Assembly: GCA_041743935.1 (NCBI GenBank)
Contig: JBGTLU010000002.1
Span: 94,215 to 158,214 of the forward strand
DNA length: 64,000 nucleotides
Source of the DNA: JBGTLU01 sp041743935
GTDB taxonomy: Bacteria; Bacteroidota; Bacteroidia; Sphingobacteriales; Sphingobacteriaceae
Direction: 5' to 3'
Positions within the stretch are counted from its first letter, which is position 1. Each line of letters opens with the position of its first letter. The notes beneath the pieces were generated by a model, which ran no database searches, was not told the DNA's origin, and was given only the letters and a program-made list of their open reading frames with translations. The position numbers were made by a program, and so were the translations under genes. Shown here piece by piece: positions 17,491 to 25,452 of this stretch.

Positions 17491-18330
17491 TTACAGTTCA
17501 CTTAATTTAAATGTCTTCTCAGCACGTATTCCTTTATCGGTTTTTGTTAAAGTACAACATTCTACCAATGGGTCATGCTCAAAGAGCAAAATATAATTGT
17601 TATTAAACGCTTCTTCTAAGAATTTAGTTTTTTCTTCTAAAGTTAGCAATGGTCGGGTATCATATCCCATTACATATGGGATTGGAAGATGAGCTACTGA
17701 TGGCAACAAATCTGCACAATAAACTAATGTATGTTCTTTGTATCGGATTTTTGGTAACATCATGGCATCTGTGTGGCCGTTCATGGTTAAGTTACTAAAT
17801 CCATCAACCCCAATATTTTTATCATCCAAAAAACTTAAATGACCGCTTTCTTGCATGGGCATTAGATTATCTTTTAAGAAAGATGCCTTTTCTCTGGCAT
17901 TTGGTTGGGTAGCCCATTGCCAATGATTTTTGTTGGTCCAGTAGGTTGCATTCGGGAACATCATTTCAAAACCCGTTTTGTCCATGTTCCAAACCACACC
18001 ACCACCGCAATGATCAAAATGTAAATGGGTCAGAAACATGTCGGTAACATCATTTGGCGAATAACCCAATTGGTTTAATGATTTAACCAAAGTTGCATCG
18101 CCATGTAAATAATAGTGACTTAAAAATTTATCATCCTGTTTATTTCCAATGCCATTATCAACCAAGATTAATCGGTTTCCGCTTTCAATTAATAAACATC
18201 GCATTGCCCAGGTGCACATATTGTTATCATCCGGTGGGTTAAGTTTTTGCCACATGGACTTGGGTACAACTCCAAACATGGCACCGCCATCCAACTTAAA
18301 AAAACCTGTGTCTATGGTATGTATCTTCAT
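17491..18330 (-). CDS. MBL-fold metallo-hydrolase
   Basis: A 279-residue cytosolic protein (no signal peptide). The zinc site HLHFDHCGGG is at about residue 101, preceded by the DNGIGNK strand; downstream ligands are in MNGHTDAMM (about 185), CADLLPS (about 205) and FEHDPL (about 250). The fold and spacing resemble the lactonase/quorum-quenching-like group of MBL hydrolases, but the substrate cannot be told from sequence. It is divergent from the AbgT transporter gene and has no same-strand partner. Confidence 0.8.
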   Translation of the reverse strand: MKIHTIDTGFFKLDGGAMFGVVPKSMWQKLNPPDDNNMCTWAMRCLLIESGNRLILVDNGIGNKQDDKFLSHYYLHGDATLVKSLNQLGYSPNDVTDMFLTHLHFDHCGGGVVWNMDKTGFEMMFPNATYWTNKNHWQWATQPNAREKASFLKDNLMPMQESGHLSFLDDKNIGVDGFSNLTMNGHTDAMMLPKIRYKEHTLVYCADLLPSVAHLPIPYVMGYDTRPLLTLEEKTKFLEEAFNNNYILLFEHDPLVECCTLTKTDKGIRAEKTFKLSEL

Positions 18331-18453
18331 AAAACTTTAAGAAAATCGAAAATAAGAATACTCTGCATATTTAAAACTATTTACAACAAATTTGGCAAGC
18401 AATCTTATTTTTATAAATTCGATGCCATCAATTAAACCTTAATTTCACATCAC

Positions 18454-20004
18454 TTGGAAAAAAAACAAAAATTGAGCCCCGTTGATAGGTTTTTAAACGT
18501 GGTGGAACGAATTGGTAATGCTTTACCACATCCTGCAACCTTATTTGCAGGTTTTGCAGTACTTATCTTATTACTTTCTTGGCTTTTTAGCTATCTCGAT
18601 TTACAAGTAATTTTACCAGGCACCGCCGATGAATTTCCGGAAACTGGCGGAAAAGTGGTAAAAGCTGTCAATTTAATTTCGGCAGCAGGTTTACATCGTA
18701 TTATCACCGAAATGGTAACCAACTTTACCAATTTTGCACCTTTAGGAACTGTTTTAGTTTCCTTATTAGGAATTGGTATTGCGGAAGGATCTGGTTTAAT
18801 TGGTACGGCTTTGCGTAAAGTGGTATTAGCCGCCCCAGCTCGTTTACTTACCGTTGTAATTGTTTTTGCTGGTGTATTATCCAATACTGCCAGTGAAGTG
18901 GGTTATGTGCTTTTAGTACCACTTGCAGCCACCATGTTTTTGGCAGCTGGTAGGCATCCATTAGTGGGACTCGCAGCTGCATTTGCTGGAGTTTCTGGTG
19001 GATATAGTGCTAACTTATTGTTAGGTACCATAGACCCATTATTATCGGGCTTATCACAAGAAGCTGCCAGAATAGTAGATGCAGATTACTTGGTTAACCC
19101 AGCTTGTAACTACTACTTTATGTTTGTCTCTACTTTTCTGATTACTTTTTTAGGTACTTGGGTAACAGAGAAAATAGTGGAGCCTAGATTTGGTAAATAT
19201 TCGGGCTCGGAAAAGCCTCAAGAAATAAATCAACTTACCAGTTTAGAACGCAAGGGATTGCGTTATGCGGGTATAACCGTTTTCTTGTTTACTGCCATTA
19301 TACTATGGGGTTTGATTCCTGAACAAGGTTTTCTACGTAATCCAACTACTTTTGGTGTATTAGATTCGCCTTTTATGAAAGGGATAGTTGCCATGATTTT
19401 TTTGGCTGCTGGTTTAGCAGGAGTGGCCTATGGTATTGGTGCAAAAACCTTTAAAAATGATGAGGATGTAGTTAAAGGCATGTCTAAAGCCATGGAAACA
19501 CTAGGTTCCTACATTGTTTTGGTATTTTTCGCTGCACAGTTTGTGGCTTATTTTAATTGGACAAATATTGGTTTAATTTCTGCCGTAAATGGCGCTGAAA
19601 TGCTTCGCTCAGCAGGCTTAGGGCCAATTCCTTTAATGATTTGTTTTGTGTTGATATCTGCCGTAATAAATTTGGTAATGGGTAGTGCTTCGGCTAAATG
19701 GGCCATTATGGCGCCAGTATTTATTCCCATGTTTATGTATTTGGGTTACTCGCCAGAGTTTACTCAAGTTGCTTACCGAATAGGGGATAGCGTAACCAAT
19801 ATCATTTCTCCAATGATGTCGTATTTTGCATTAATAGTTGCATTTATTCAACGATATGAACCAAAAGCAGGTATAGGTACTGTAATCTCTACCATGTTGC
19901 CGTATTCTTTTGTGTTTTTAATTGGATGGGTTTTAATGTTAATCGTCTGGATAATCTTTGATCTACCCATTGGATTTGGAGCGGGCTTGCAATATATTCC
20001 GTAG
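18454..20004 (+). CDS. AbgT-family transporter
   Basis: A 516-residue integral membrane protein with about 11-13 helices. It starts on TTG (MEKKQKLSPVDRFLNVVERIGNALPHPATLF), a beginning typical of AbgT proteins. Family blocks include GTVLVSLLGIGIAEGSGLIGTALRK, LAAAFAGVSGGYSANLLLGTIDPLLSGL and NLVMGSASAKWAIMAPVFIPMFM. AbgT members import p-aminobenzoyl-glutamate (E. coli) or export sulfonamides (MtrF, YdaH). No abgAB hydrolase genes are adjacent, so the substrate is open. The gene ends before a strong terminator. Confidence 0.9.
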   Translation: MEKKQKLSPVDRFLNVVERIGNALPHPATLFAGFAVLILLLSWLFSYLDLQVILPGTADEFPETGGKVVKAVNLISAAGLHRIITEMVTNFTNFAPLGTVLVSLLGIGIAEGSGLIGTALRKVVLAAPARLLTVVIVFAGVLSNTASEVGYVLLVPLAATMFLAAGRHPLVGLAAAFAGVSGGYSANLLLGTIDPLLSGLSQEAARIVDADYLVNPACNYYFMFVSTFLITFLGTWVTEKIVEPRFGKYSGSEKPQEINQLTSLERKGLRYAGITVFLFTAIILWGLIPEQGFLRNPTTFGVLDSPFMKGIVAMIFLAAGLAGVAYGIGAKTFKNDEDVVKGMSKAMETLGSYIVLVFFAAQFVAYFNWTNIGLISAVNGAEMLRSAGLGPIPLMICFVLISAVINLVMGSASAKWAIMAPVFIPMFMYLGYSPEFTQVAYRIGDSVTNIISPMMSYFALIVAFIQRYEPKAGIGTVISTMLPYSFVFLIGWVLMLIVWIIFDLPIGFGAGLQYIP

Positions 20005-20083
20005 TTGAATTATGAATTATATGTTCTATTAAAAGCAGACTTGAAGAATAATTTAAGCTGAGCTTTAAATAGATTAAACACAC

Positions 20084-20120
20084 AAAAAGCGCCTTTCTGA
20101 AAATCAGAAAGGCGCTTTTT
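20084..20120. terminator. Bidirectional terminator between abgT-like gene and doxX
   Basis: A perfect inverted repeat with 17-base arms (core GCGCCTTTCTGA / TCAGAAAGGCGC) and a 3-base loop, flanked by A5 on the left and a T-run on the right. It lies between two convergent genes. Confidence 0.85.
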
Positions 20121-20143
20121 TATTAAATTTTACTCATTTCTCA

Positions 20144-20554
20144 TTACTTCTTCAGGTACTCATCCACAGAAAATTTGCCAGCCCCAGAAAATAATAAAGC
20201 TACATACGAAGCCAAATAAAATAGGCCTAATTCTTTAACTCCAATTGGGTCGGCTGCATGAACTACAAAAACAGCAACTACCATACAAATGATTAATGGT
20301 ATACTTGCTAAACGTGTTGCCAAGCCAAGGATAATTAATATTGCACAGAAAAATTCTGCAAAAACGGTTAAGTATAAAGACAAATTGGTGCCAATGCCAA
20401 TGGGATCACCAAATTGTATTTCACCTGAAAGAATCATTTGTAGTTTTGGTAAACCGTGTGTTATCATAAGTCCGCCGGCAGCCAAACGTAATAAGAGTAA
20501 GGCAAAATCTACTTTTGGCGAACTAAGTTTTGTAGAGAAGGTTGATTTTATCAT
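20144..20554 (-). CDS. DoxX-family membrane protein
   Basis: A 136-residue protein with four hydrophobic helices. It has the family features LLLRLAAGGLMITHGLPKLQ near the N-terminus, FAEFFCAILIILGLATRLASIPLIICM in the middle, and VALLFSGAGKFSVDEYLKK at the end. DoxX-type proteins are small quinone-interacting or redox-linked membrane proteins; the role here is unknown. It is divergent from the arsenic operon, sharing a 129-base intergenic region that holds a long dyad (20608-20637), so co-regulation is possible. Confidence 0.85.
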   Translation of the reverse strand: MIKSTFSTKLSSPKVDFALLLLRLAAGGLMITHGLPKLQMILSGEIQFGDPIGIGTNLSLYLTVFAEFFCAILIILGLATRLASIPLIICMVVAVFVVHAADPIGVKELGLFYLASYVALLFSGAGKFSVDEYLKK

Positions 20555-20607
20555 GTTGTTGGGTTTAGTGGTTTAATATTCTAATCTCAAGAAATTATTT
20601 AATAATG

Positions 20608-20637
20608 TTTCGGGATGTGGAAAAAAATGTCCCGAAA
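20608..20637. promoter_or_regulatory. Perfect dyad TTTCGGGA-N14-TCCCGAAA between doxX and arsR
   Basis: Eight-base perfect arms (20608-20615 and 20630-20637) spaced by 14 bases, ending 2-3 bases before the -33 element of the arsR promoter and 54 bases upstream of the doxX start. There is no U-run, so it looks like a protein-binding dyad rather than a terminator. The binding protein is unknown. Confidence 0.35.
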
Positions 20638-20640
20638 AGT

Positions 20641-20676
20641 TTTGGTATGTATTTTATATCGTATATTTGCGATATA
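20641..20676 (+). promoter_or_regulatory. arsR promoter with embedded ArsR-type operator
   Basis: TTTG (20641-20644), 17 bases, then TATATTTG (20662-20669) forms a good Bacteroidota promoter. The -7 box is exactly the spacer of an inverted repeat TATATCG (20655-20661) / CGATATA (20670-20676). Binding at this dyad would block the promoter. Transcription should start near 20676, only about 8 bases before the ATG at 20684, so the message is nearly leaderless. Confidence 0.65.
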
Positions 20677-20683
20677 CTTTAAA

Positions 20684-21013
20684 ATGGCAATAAACAAAAA
20701 AAATGAGTTTGCAAAAGAGGATATTCAGTTAGCTGAATTACTAAAAGCATTATCACATCCTGCACGTGTAGCAATACTTCGTGAACTTGCCAAACGAGAT
20801 ACCTGCATTTGTGGAGAAATTGTAGAAGTGTTACCACTGGCGCAATCCACCGTATCGCAGCATTTAAAAGAACTCATTAATGTGGGTTTAATTAAAGGTA
20901 CAGTTGACGGATTAAAATCTTGTTATTGTCTAAACCCAGAGAAAATGGAATTACTTGGAACGGTTTTTCAAGATTTCATTATCGACCTAAAAAAGGAAAC
21001 TAATTGTTGTTAA
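20684..21013 (+). CDS. arsR: ArsR-family metalloregulatory repressor
   Basis: A 109-residue winged-helix repressor: LLKALSHPARVAILREL (residues about 18-34), the sensor segment DTCICGEIV with a CxC pair in the helix that holds the arsenite site of classical ArsR, and the recognition helix AQSTVSQHLKELINVGLIKG. Further cysteines occur at CYC and at the terminal NCC. Arsenite or antimonite binding would release it from DNA. The frame is open back to 20615, but the ATG at 20684 is preferred because the promoter and operator occupy 20641-20676 and the conserved domain begins after it. It is first in the operon and very probably autoregulated. Confidence 0.9.
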   Translation: MAINKKNEFAKEDIQLAELLKALSHPARVAILRELAKRDTCICGEIVEVLPLAQSTVSQHLKELINVGLIKGTVDGLKSCYCLNPEKMELLGTVFQDFIIDLKKETNCC

Positions 21014-21024
21014 ACAGAAGAATC

Positions 21025-21492
21025 ATGAAATTATCAGAAATTAAAAACTACCTGCAATCTTTATCCGAAGTAAACTTTGTGCTTCCTAACGGAACCTTTA
21101 TACCAAGGCATTTTCATGTTACTGAGGTTGGTCATGTTACTAAGCATTTTATTGATTGTGGTGGTAAAGAGCGATTAGAAAAAGTAATAAACTTTCAGCT
21201 TTGGGAAGATGGTGATTATGACCATCGATTGGCTCCACAAAAATTTCTACATATTTTAAACTTATCTGAAAAAGTTCTTGGAACAGATGATTTAGAGATT
21301 GAAGTAGAATACCAGGGCGAAACCATAGGTAAATATGGATTAGATTTTAATGGGAATCAGTTTTTACTAATCAATAAACAAACTGCTTGTTTGGCAAGTG
21401 ATCAGTGCGGAATACCACAAGCAAAAGAACGCATTAACTTAAAAGATTTGCAAGCGGCTAACGCTTGCACTCCGGGGGGTGGCTGTTGCTAA
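21025..21492 (+). CDS. DUF6428-family protein of the arsenic operon
   Basis: A 155-residue soluble protein. The sequence MKLSEIKNYLQ... with PNGTFIPRHFHVTEVG and KHFIDCGGK matches DUF6428, a family repeatedly seen in Bacteroidota arsenic clusters with no assigned activity. The C-terminal tail is cysteine-rich: QTACLASDQCG, then NACTPGGGCC at the end, suggesting binding of a soft metal or metalloid (inference). Histidines in RHFHV could also be ligands. The ATG at 21025 is chosen over an upstream one at 21004 that overlaps arsR. Its end lies 5 bases before the arsC start. Confidence 0.75.
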   Translation: MKLSEIKNYLQSLSEVNFVLPNGTFIPRHFHVTEVGHVTKHFIDCGGKERLEKVINFQLWEDGDYDHRLAPQKFLHILNLSEKVLGTDDLEIEVEYQGETIGKYGLDFNGNQFLLINKQTACLASDQCGIPQAKERINLKDLQAANACTPGGGCC

Positions 21493-21497
21493 TTGCT

Positions 21498-21884
21498 ATG
21501 AAAAATATATTATTTGTTTGTGTAGAAAACTCTAACCGCAGTCAAATGGCGCAGGCTTTTGCTAAAATGTATGGTGCCGAAAAAGTACAGGCACACAGCG
21601 CCGGATCGCGCCCATCCGGTAGAGTAAATCCAAGAGCAATTGCTGCCATGCAAGAGTTGGGTTATGACTTAAGAAAGCACGAAAGTAAATCTTTACAAGA
21701 AATCCCATCTATAAAATATGATTATGTAATAACCATGGGTTGTGGAGATGAGTGCCCTTGGATAGAAGCAAATCATAGAGAGGATTGGGCACTGCCAGAT
21801 CCCAGAAACATGGAACCCGTCGAATTCAATCAAGTGCGAGATGAAATTGCCGAGCGTGTTAAAAAATTACTTACCGATATTTAG
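21498..21884 (+). CDS. arsC: Arsenate reductase, low-molecular-weight phosphatase type
   Basis: A 128-residue protein with P-loop FVCVENSNRSQMAQAF (catalytic Cys about residue 8, CX5R), HSAGSRPSG, then ITMGCGDECPW with the extra redox cysteines of thioredoxin-coupled arsenate reductases, and DPRNMEPVEFNQVRDEI holding the general-acid aspartate. It reduces arsenate to arsenite. The start at 21498 is 5 bases after the DUF6428 stop. An ordinary tyrosine phosphatase is unlikely given the GCGDEC motif and the operon. Confidence 0.9.
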   Translation: MKNILFVCVENSNRSQMAQAFAKMYGAEKVQAHSAGSRPSGRVNPRAIAAMQELGYDLRKHESKSLQEIPSIKYDYVITMGCGDECPWIEANHREDWALPDPRNMEPVEFNQVRDEIAERVKKLLTDI

Positions 21885-21899
21885 TTTTTCGGTAAAATC

Positions 21900-22571
21900 A
21901 TGCAAAAATACCTTGCCGAGTTTGTAGGTACTTTTCTGTTAGTTTTTATAGGCACTGGTTCTATTGTTTTTGATAACCAAATTTACCCCATTGGCGGATT
22001 GGGTATTTCGCTGGCATTTGGAGGCATAGTTACCATAGTAATATTATTATTCGGCAAGATTTCGGGTGCTCATGTGAATCCGGCGGTGAGTATTGCTCTG
22101 GTATTTTCTGGTTCATTGAGTAAGAAAAAACTTCCGGGCTATTTGATAATGCAACTAGCGGGGGCATTGCTTGCTTCAGGAGTTCTATTTTTTCTTTTTC
22201 CTGAGGATGAAACCTTAGGGGCTAGTTTACCTAGTATTTCGTTAATATCTGCTTTTATTTTAGAGTTATTTTTAACTTTTATGTTGATGTTGGGGATTTT
22301 TATATGTGCCAATACCAGCCATTTTTTGAAGAATTTTTTGCCATACGCTATAGGATTCATCGTATTTATGGAAGCTTACTTAGCCGGACCTTTAACCGGG
22401 GCAAGCATGAATCCCGCTCGAAGTATAGCGCCACTTTTGTTTTCTGGTAATGCAGATCTTCTTTGGTTGTATACGTTTGCACCAATTACTGGAGCTATGT
22501 TAGCCTATTTGTTTTGGGGTTTATTAAAAAAAATACAGCGGTTAAATAATATTATTGCTTTGCCACTTTAA
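21900..22571 (+). CDS. Aquaporin/aquaglyceroporin (MIP family), probable arsenite channel
   Basis: A 223-residue six-helix channel starting MQKYLAEFVGTFLLVFIGTGS. The two half-helix motifs are HVNPAVS (NPA at 60-62) and SMNPARS (about 170). The position next to arsC and behind arsR resembles the arsenic operon of Sinorhizobium meliloti, where AqpS lets arsenite leave the cell instead of an ArsB/Acr3 pump. No pump gene is visible here, so this channel probably does that work (inference). The last 20 bases overlap the end of the convergent oxidoreductase gene. Confidence 0.88.
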   Translation: MQKYLAEFVGTFLLVFIGTGSIVFDNQIYPIGGLGISLAFGGIVTIVILLFGKISGAHVNPAVSIALVFSGSLSKKKLPGYLIMQLAGALLASGVLFFLFPEDETLGASLPSISLISAFILELFLTFMLMLGIFICANTSHFLKNFLPYAIGFIVFMEAYLAGPLTGASMNPARSIAPLLFSGNADLLWLYTFAPITGAMLAYLFWGLLKKIQRLNNIIALPL

Positions 22572-23520
22572 TAACAACATTTCCGGTTTTCTGCCCAGTT
22601 TCTACGTAGCGATAAGCATCTTCTACCTGTTCTAAGGAATAATATCGGTCGATAACCGGTTTAAAGTAGTTGTTTTCGGCTAATTGTTTCAAAAAGCTCA
22701 CATCCTCTTTGGTTATACTCGGTAGTGGGAAAAGTAATTTTTTGCCACCACCAATAGGCGTTGTTAACGCCAACAAGATGTTGATGCCGTTTTTACCAAA
22801 TTCTGTAGAAATATATATGCCTTTTTGTTTTAATAGCGGTTTGCAAATCTTGAAAGAGCTTTTTCCTACAGCATCAAAAATAAAGGCATATTTTTCTTTT
22901 TGAGTTGTGTAATCTTCGGTTTGATAATCGATTACTACATCGGCACCCAAACTTTTTACCAAGTTTACATTTTTAGAGTTGCATACAGCAGTTACATGCA
23001 TGCCAAAATATTTCAGGAGTTGCACGGCAGCAGATCCAATGGCACCGGTAGCTCCATACACCACTACTTCTTGTCCGCTTTGGAGTTTAGCTGCCCTAAT
23101 ATTACACAAGGCATAATGAGCGCCTTCTGTAAGACAAGCAGCTTCTTCGAAGTTTAAATTTTTTGGTTTTAGGGCGATGGCATCCTTTTCGGAGAGACAA
23201 ATAAATTCAGCATGACCACCAAATTTATCATCGTTAAATCCAAAAACTTCGTCGCCAATGTTAAACTCTGATACCTTATCTCCAATTTGAGTAATAATGC
23301 CAGAAAACTCACAACCTAGAATGGGGTATTTTGGTCGGAAGAGACCACTCCAAAATCTTGAAATAAAATACTCTGCACTTCTGAAACCAGCATCCGTACG
23401 ATTTACAGTGCTAGCAATTACTTTTATTAGCACTTCATTTTCGGCAGGTTTTGGAATTGGTACTTCGTCGATATACACAACTTCTGGTGGACCATATTGC
23501 TTATAAACTGCTGCTTTCAT
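22552..23520 (-). CDS. Zinc-type/quinone-oxidoreductase-like NAD(P)-dependent alcohol dehydrogenase
   Basis: A 322-residue medium-chain dehydrogenase. It starts MKAAVYKQYGPPEVV, has the GroES-like half with PILGCEFSGIITQIG and GDEVFGF, and the Rossmann half with VVYGATGAIGSAAVQLLKYFG (about 150) and VIDYQTEDY. The structural-zinc cysteines of classical ADH are absent, so it belongs to the quinone-oxidoreductase/enoyl-reductase branch using NADPH. The substrate is unknown. It is alone, tail-to-tail with the arsenic operon and 29 bases upstream of nothing else on its strand except the end of dnaJ. Confidence 0.85.
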   Translation of the reverse strand: MKAAVYKQYGPPEVVYIDEVPIPKPAENEVLIKVIASTVNRTDAGFRSAEYFISRFWSGLFRPKYPILGCEFSGIITQIGDKVSEFNIGDEVFGFNDDKFGGHAEFICLSEKDAIALKPKNLNFEEAACLTEGAHYALCNIRAAKLQSGQEVVVYGATGAIGSAAVQLLKYFGMHVTAVCNSKNVNLVKSLGADVVIDYQTEDYTTQKEKYAFIFDAVGKSSFKICKPLLKQKGIYISTEFGKNGINILLALTTPIGGGKKLLFPLPSITKEDVSFLKQLAENNYFKPVIDRYYSLEQVEDAYRYVETGQKTGNVVIKVAKQ

Positions 23521-23549
23521 CGACCTAAAAAAGAAAAATAATTAGTTTT

Positions 23550-24704
23550 TTACTCGAAATATTCTTTCATTCTATCAAAAAAACCTTTGTCATTTTTACC
23601 CGGACTAGGTTTAAAATTTGGCGAATTAGCTAATTTTTCTAGGATTTCTCTTTCTTCTTTCGATACTACTTTTGGAGTCCAAATGTTTACTTGCACCAAT
23701 TGATCGCCGGTGCCGTATCCGTTTATTTCGGGAATTCCTTTTCCTTTCAATCGTAATATTCTTCCTGCTTGTGTTCCAGGGTCAATTTTAATTTTGGCTT
23801 TTCCATCTATGGTAGGCACTTCTACCGATGTTCCTAAGGTTGCATCTACAAAATTCAGGTATAAATCGTAAATAATGTTGTTGCCATCTCGTTTCAAGAC
23901 GTTGTGTTCTATTTCCTCAACCAAAATGATTAAATCTCCCGGAATACCACCGCGTTGTGCTGCATTTCCTTTCCCGCTCATGCTTAATTGCATGCCATCA
24001 CTCACACCGGCAGGTATGTTTATGGAAATAGTTTCTTCTCCACGAACGGTTCCTTCGCCATAACAAACGTTACATTTATCCACAATTACTTGTCCTTCGC
24101 CGTTGCAAGTTGGACAAGTTGTGGTGGTTTGCATTTGTCCGAGTATGGTATTGGTTATGCGCCTAACACTGCCCGAGCCATTGCATGTACCGCAGGTTTT
24201 AAACCCGCTTGCACCTCTAGCACCTGAGCCATTACACGTTTTACAGGAGACAGATTTTGCCACTTTAATGGTTTTTTCAACCCCTTTGGCAATTTCTTCT
24301 AAAGTTAATTTTACTTTGATGCGAAGATTAGTTCCGCGATTGGCTCTTCTTGCGCCACCACGAGTGCCACCTCCTCCGAAAAAACCTTCGAATGGGCTTC
24401 CACCAAAAATATCTCCAAACTGACTGAAGATATCTTCCATATTCATGCCACCTGGAGCACCACCAAAACCACCACCTGCTGCATTTCCGGCATGGCCAAA
24501 TTGATCGTATCGTTGACGCTTTTCTGGGTTACTTAAAACTTCGTAAGCTTCGGCTGCTTCTTTGAATTTTTCTTCGGCAGATTTGTCATCTGGGTTTTTA
24601 TCCGGGTGATATTTAATGGCCAATTTACGGTAGGCTTTTTTTATTTCATCGGCACTTGATTTGCGATCAACGCCTAAAATATCGTAATAATCTCTTTTTG
24701 CCAT
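23550..24704 (-). CDS. dnaJ: Chaperone DnaJ
   Basis: A 384-residue type I Hsp40. The J domain (1-68) has YHPDKN with HPD; a G/F-rich region follows (about 72-115); the zinc-finger domain has four CxxCxGxG repeats (CKTCNGSG, CGTCNGSG, CPTCNGEG, CNVCYGEG; about 150-215); then the substrate-binding C-terminal domain. It delivers unfolded proteins to DnaK and stimulates its ATPase. The start is 3 bases after the grpE stop, so they form a grpE-dnaJ operon; dnaK is not in the window. Confidence 0.97.
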   Translation of the reverse strand: MAKRDYYDILGVDRKSSADEIKKAYRKLAIKYHPDKNPDDKSAEEKFKEAAEAYEVLSNPEKRQRYDQFGHAGNAAGGGFGGAPGGMNMEDIFSQFGDIFGGSPFEGFFGGGGTRGGARRANRGTNLRIKVKLTLEEIAKGVEKTIKVAKSVSCKTCNGSGARGASGFKTCGTCNGSGSVRRITNTILGQMQTTTTCPTCNGEGQVIVDKCNVCYGEGTVRGEETISINIPAGVSDGMQLSMSGKGNAAQRGGIPGDLIILVEEIEHNVLKRDGNNIIYDLYLNFVDATLGTSVEVPTIDGKAKIKIDPGTQAGRILRLKGKGIPEINGYGTGDQLVQVNIWTPKVVSKEEREILEKLANSPNFKPSPGKNDKGFFDRMKEYFE

Positions 24705-24707
24705 TAT

Positions 24708-25289
24708 TTATGCTCCCACCACTACTTTTGCAAAACGAATCACTTTGTCGTTCAATAAAAATCCTTTTTCAACAACATCTATCACTTTTCCTTTAAGTTC
24801 TTCGTTAGGAGCAGGCAGGTTGGTTATTGCTTCGTGTAAATCGGTATCAAACGTGCTGCCTATTACGTTTTCCATTTCTTTTAATCCTTGTACAGATAGG
24901 GTGTTTTTTAGTTTGTTGTGGATTAGAACTACTCCTTCTTTTACAGATTGTATGTTTGAATCCTCGGTCATGGAACGTGTAGCACGTTCAAAATCATCAA
25001 TTACAGGTAAAAGAGATTTAATTACATTGCCTCCGGCCGTATTTAATAGTTCTATTTTTTCTTTAGCAGTTCTTCTTTTGTAATTATCAAACTCGGCAAA
25101 AAGACGTAAATACTTGTCGTTTAACTCTTTAATTTCTTGTTGTAGCTGTTGTTCTATTTGTTCTGCAGTTTCTTCAGCTTTTGTATTGTTTACTTTGGAA
25201 TTCTCTTTTACTTGTTTATCGGCTTTCTTCTTCGACTTAATCATGTGTTGTTTTATTTTTTTACGTTGGATTGTCAATTTGTTTGCCAT
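24708..25289 (-). CDS. grpE: Nucleotide exchange factor GrpE
   Basis: A 193-residue protein. A lysine-rich N-terminus is followed by a long helix (about 40-90, ending LFAEFDNYKRRTAKE), which is the dimer stalk, and the beta-wing domain with GFLLNDKVIRFAKVVVG at the end. GrpE releases ADP from DnaK. A later ATG (MIKSKKKADKQ, residue 16) is a possible alternative start. No CIRCE element is seen upstream, so HrcA control is not indicated. Confidence 0.95.
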   Translation of the reverse strand: MANKLTIQRKKIKQHMIKSKKKADKQVKENSKVNNTKAEETAEQIEQQLQQEIKELNDKYLRLFAEFDNYKRRTAKEKIELLNTAGGNVIKSLLPVIDDFERATRSMTEDSNIQSVKEGVVLIHNKLKNTLSVQGLKEMENVIGSTFDTDLHEAITNLPAPNEELKGKVIDVVEKGFLLNDKVIRFAKVVVGA

Positions 25290-25452
25290 CTTATTTAATC
25301 AGACAGCATGGCAGTATTTATACTAGTATGGTTGTAAATGTGTCAATTATTAGGTAATGGATGATGGATGTTTGTAATAGTTGTTGTGCTTTTTCAGAAA
25401 AAATAAATTCAACCACAAATCAAAAAATTAAATTCAGACAAGATTGGATATG

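Noticed and set aside
20615..20683. N-terminal extension of ArsR from the upstream ATG
   Set aside because: It would place the promoter and operator inside the gene; the conserved domain starts after 20684.
25290..25452. Possible TTGACA/TATAAA-type promoter or CIRCE element upstream of grpE
   Set aside because: A TTGACA-N18-TATAAA-like arrangement is present on the reverse strand, but the organism's sigma factor is expected to use TAnnTTTG, and no CIRCE inverted repeat is seen. Not enough to call.
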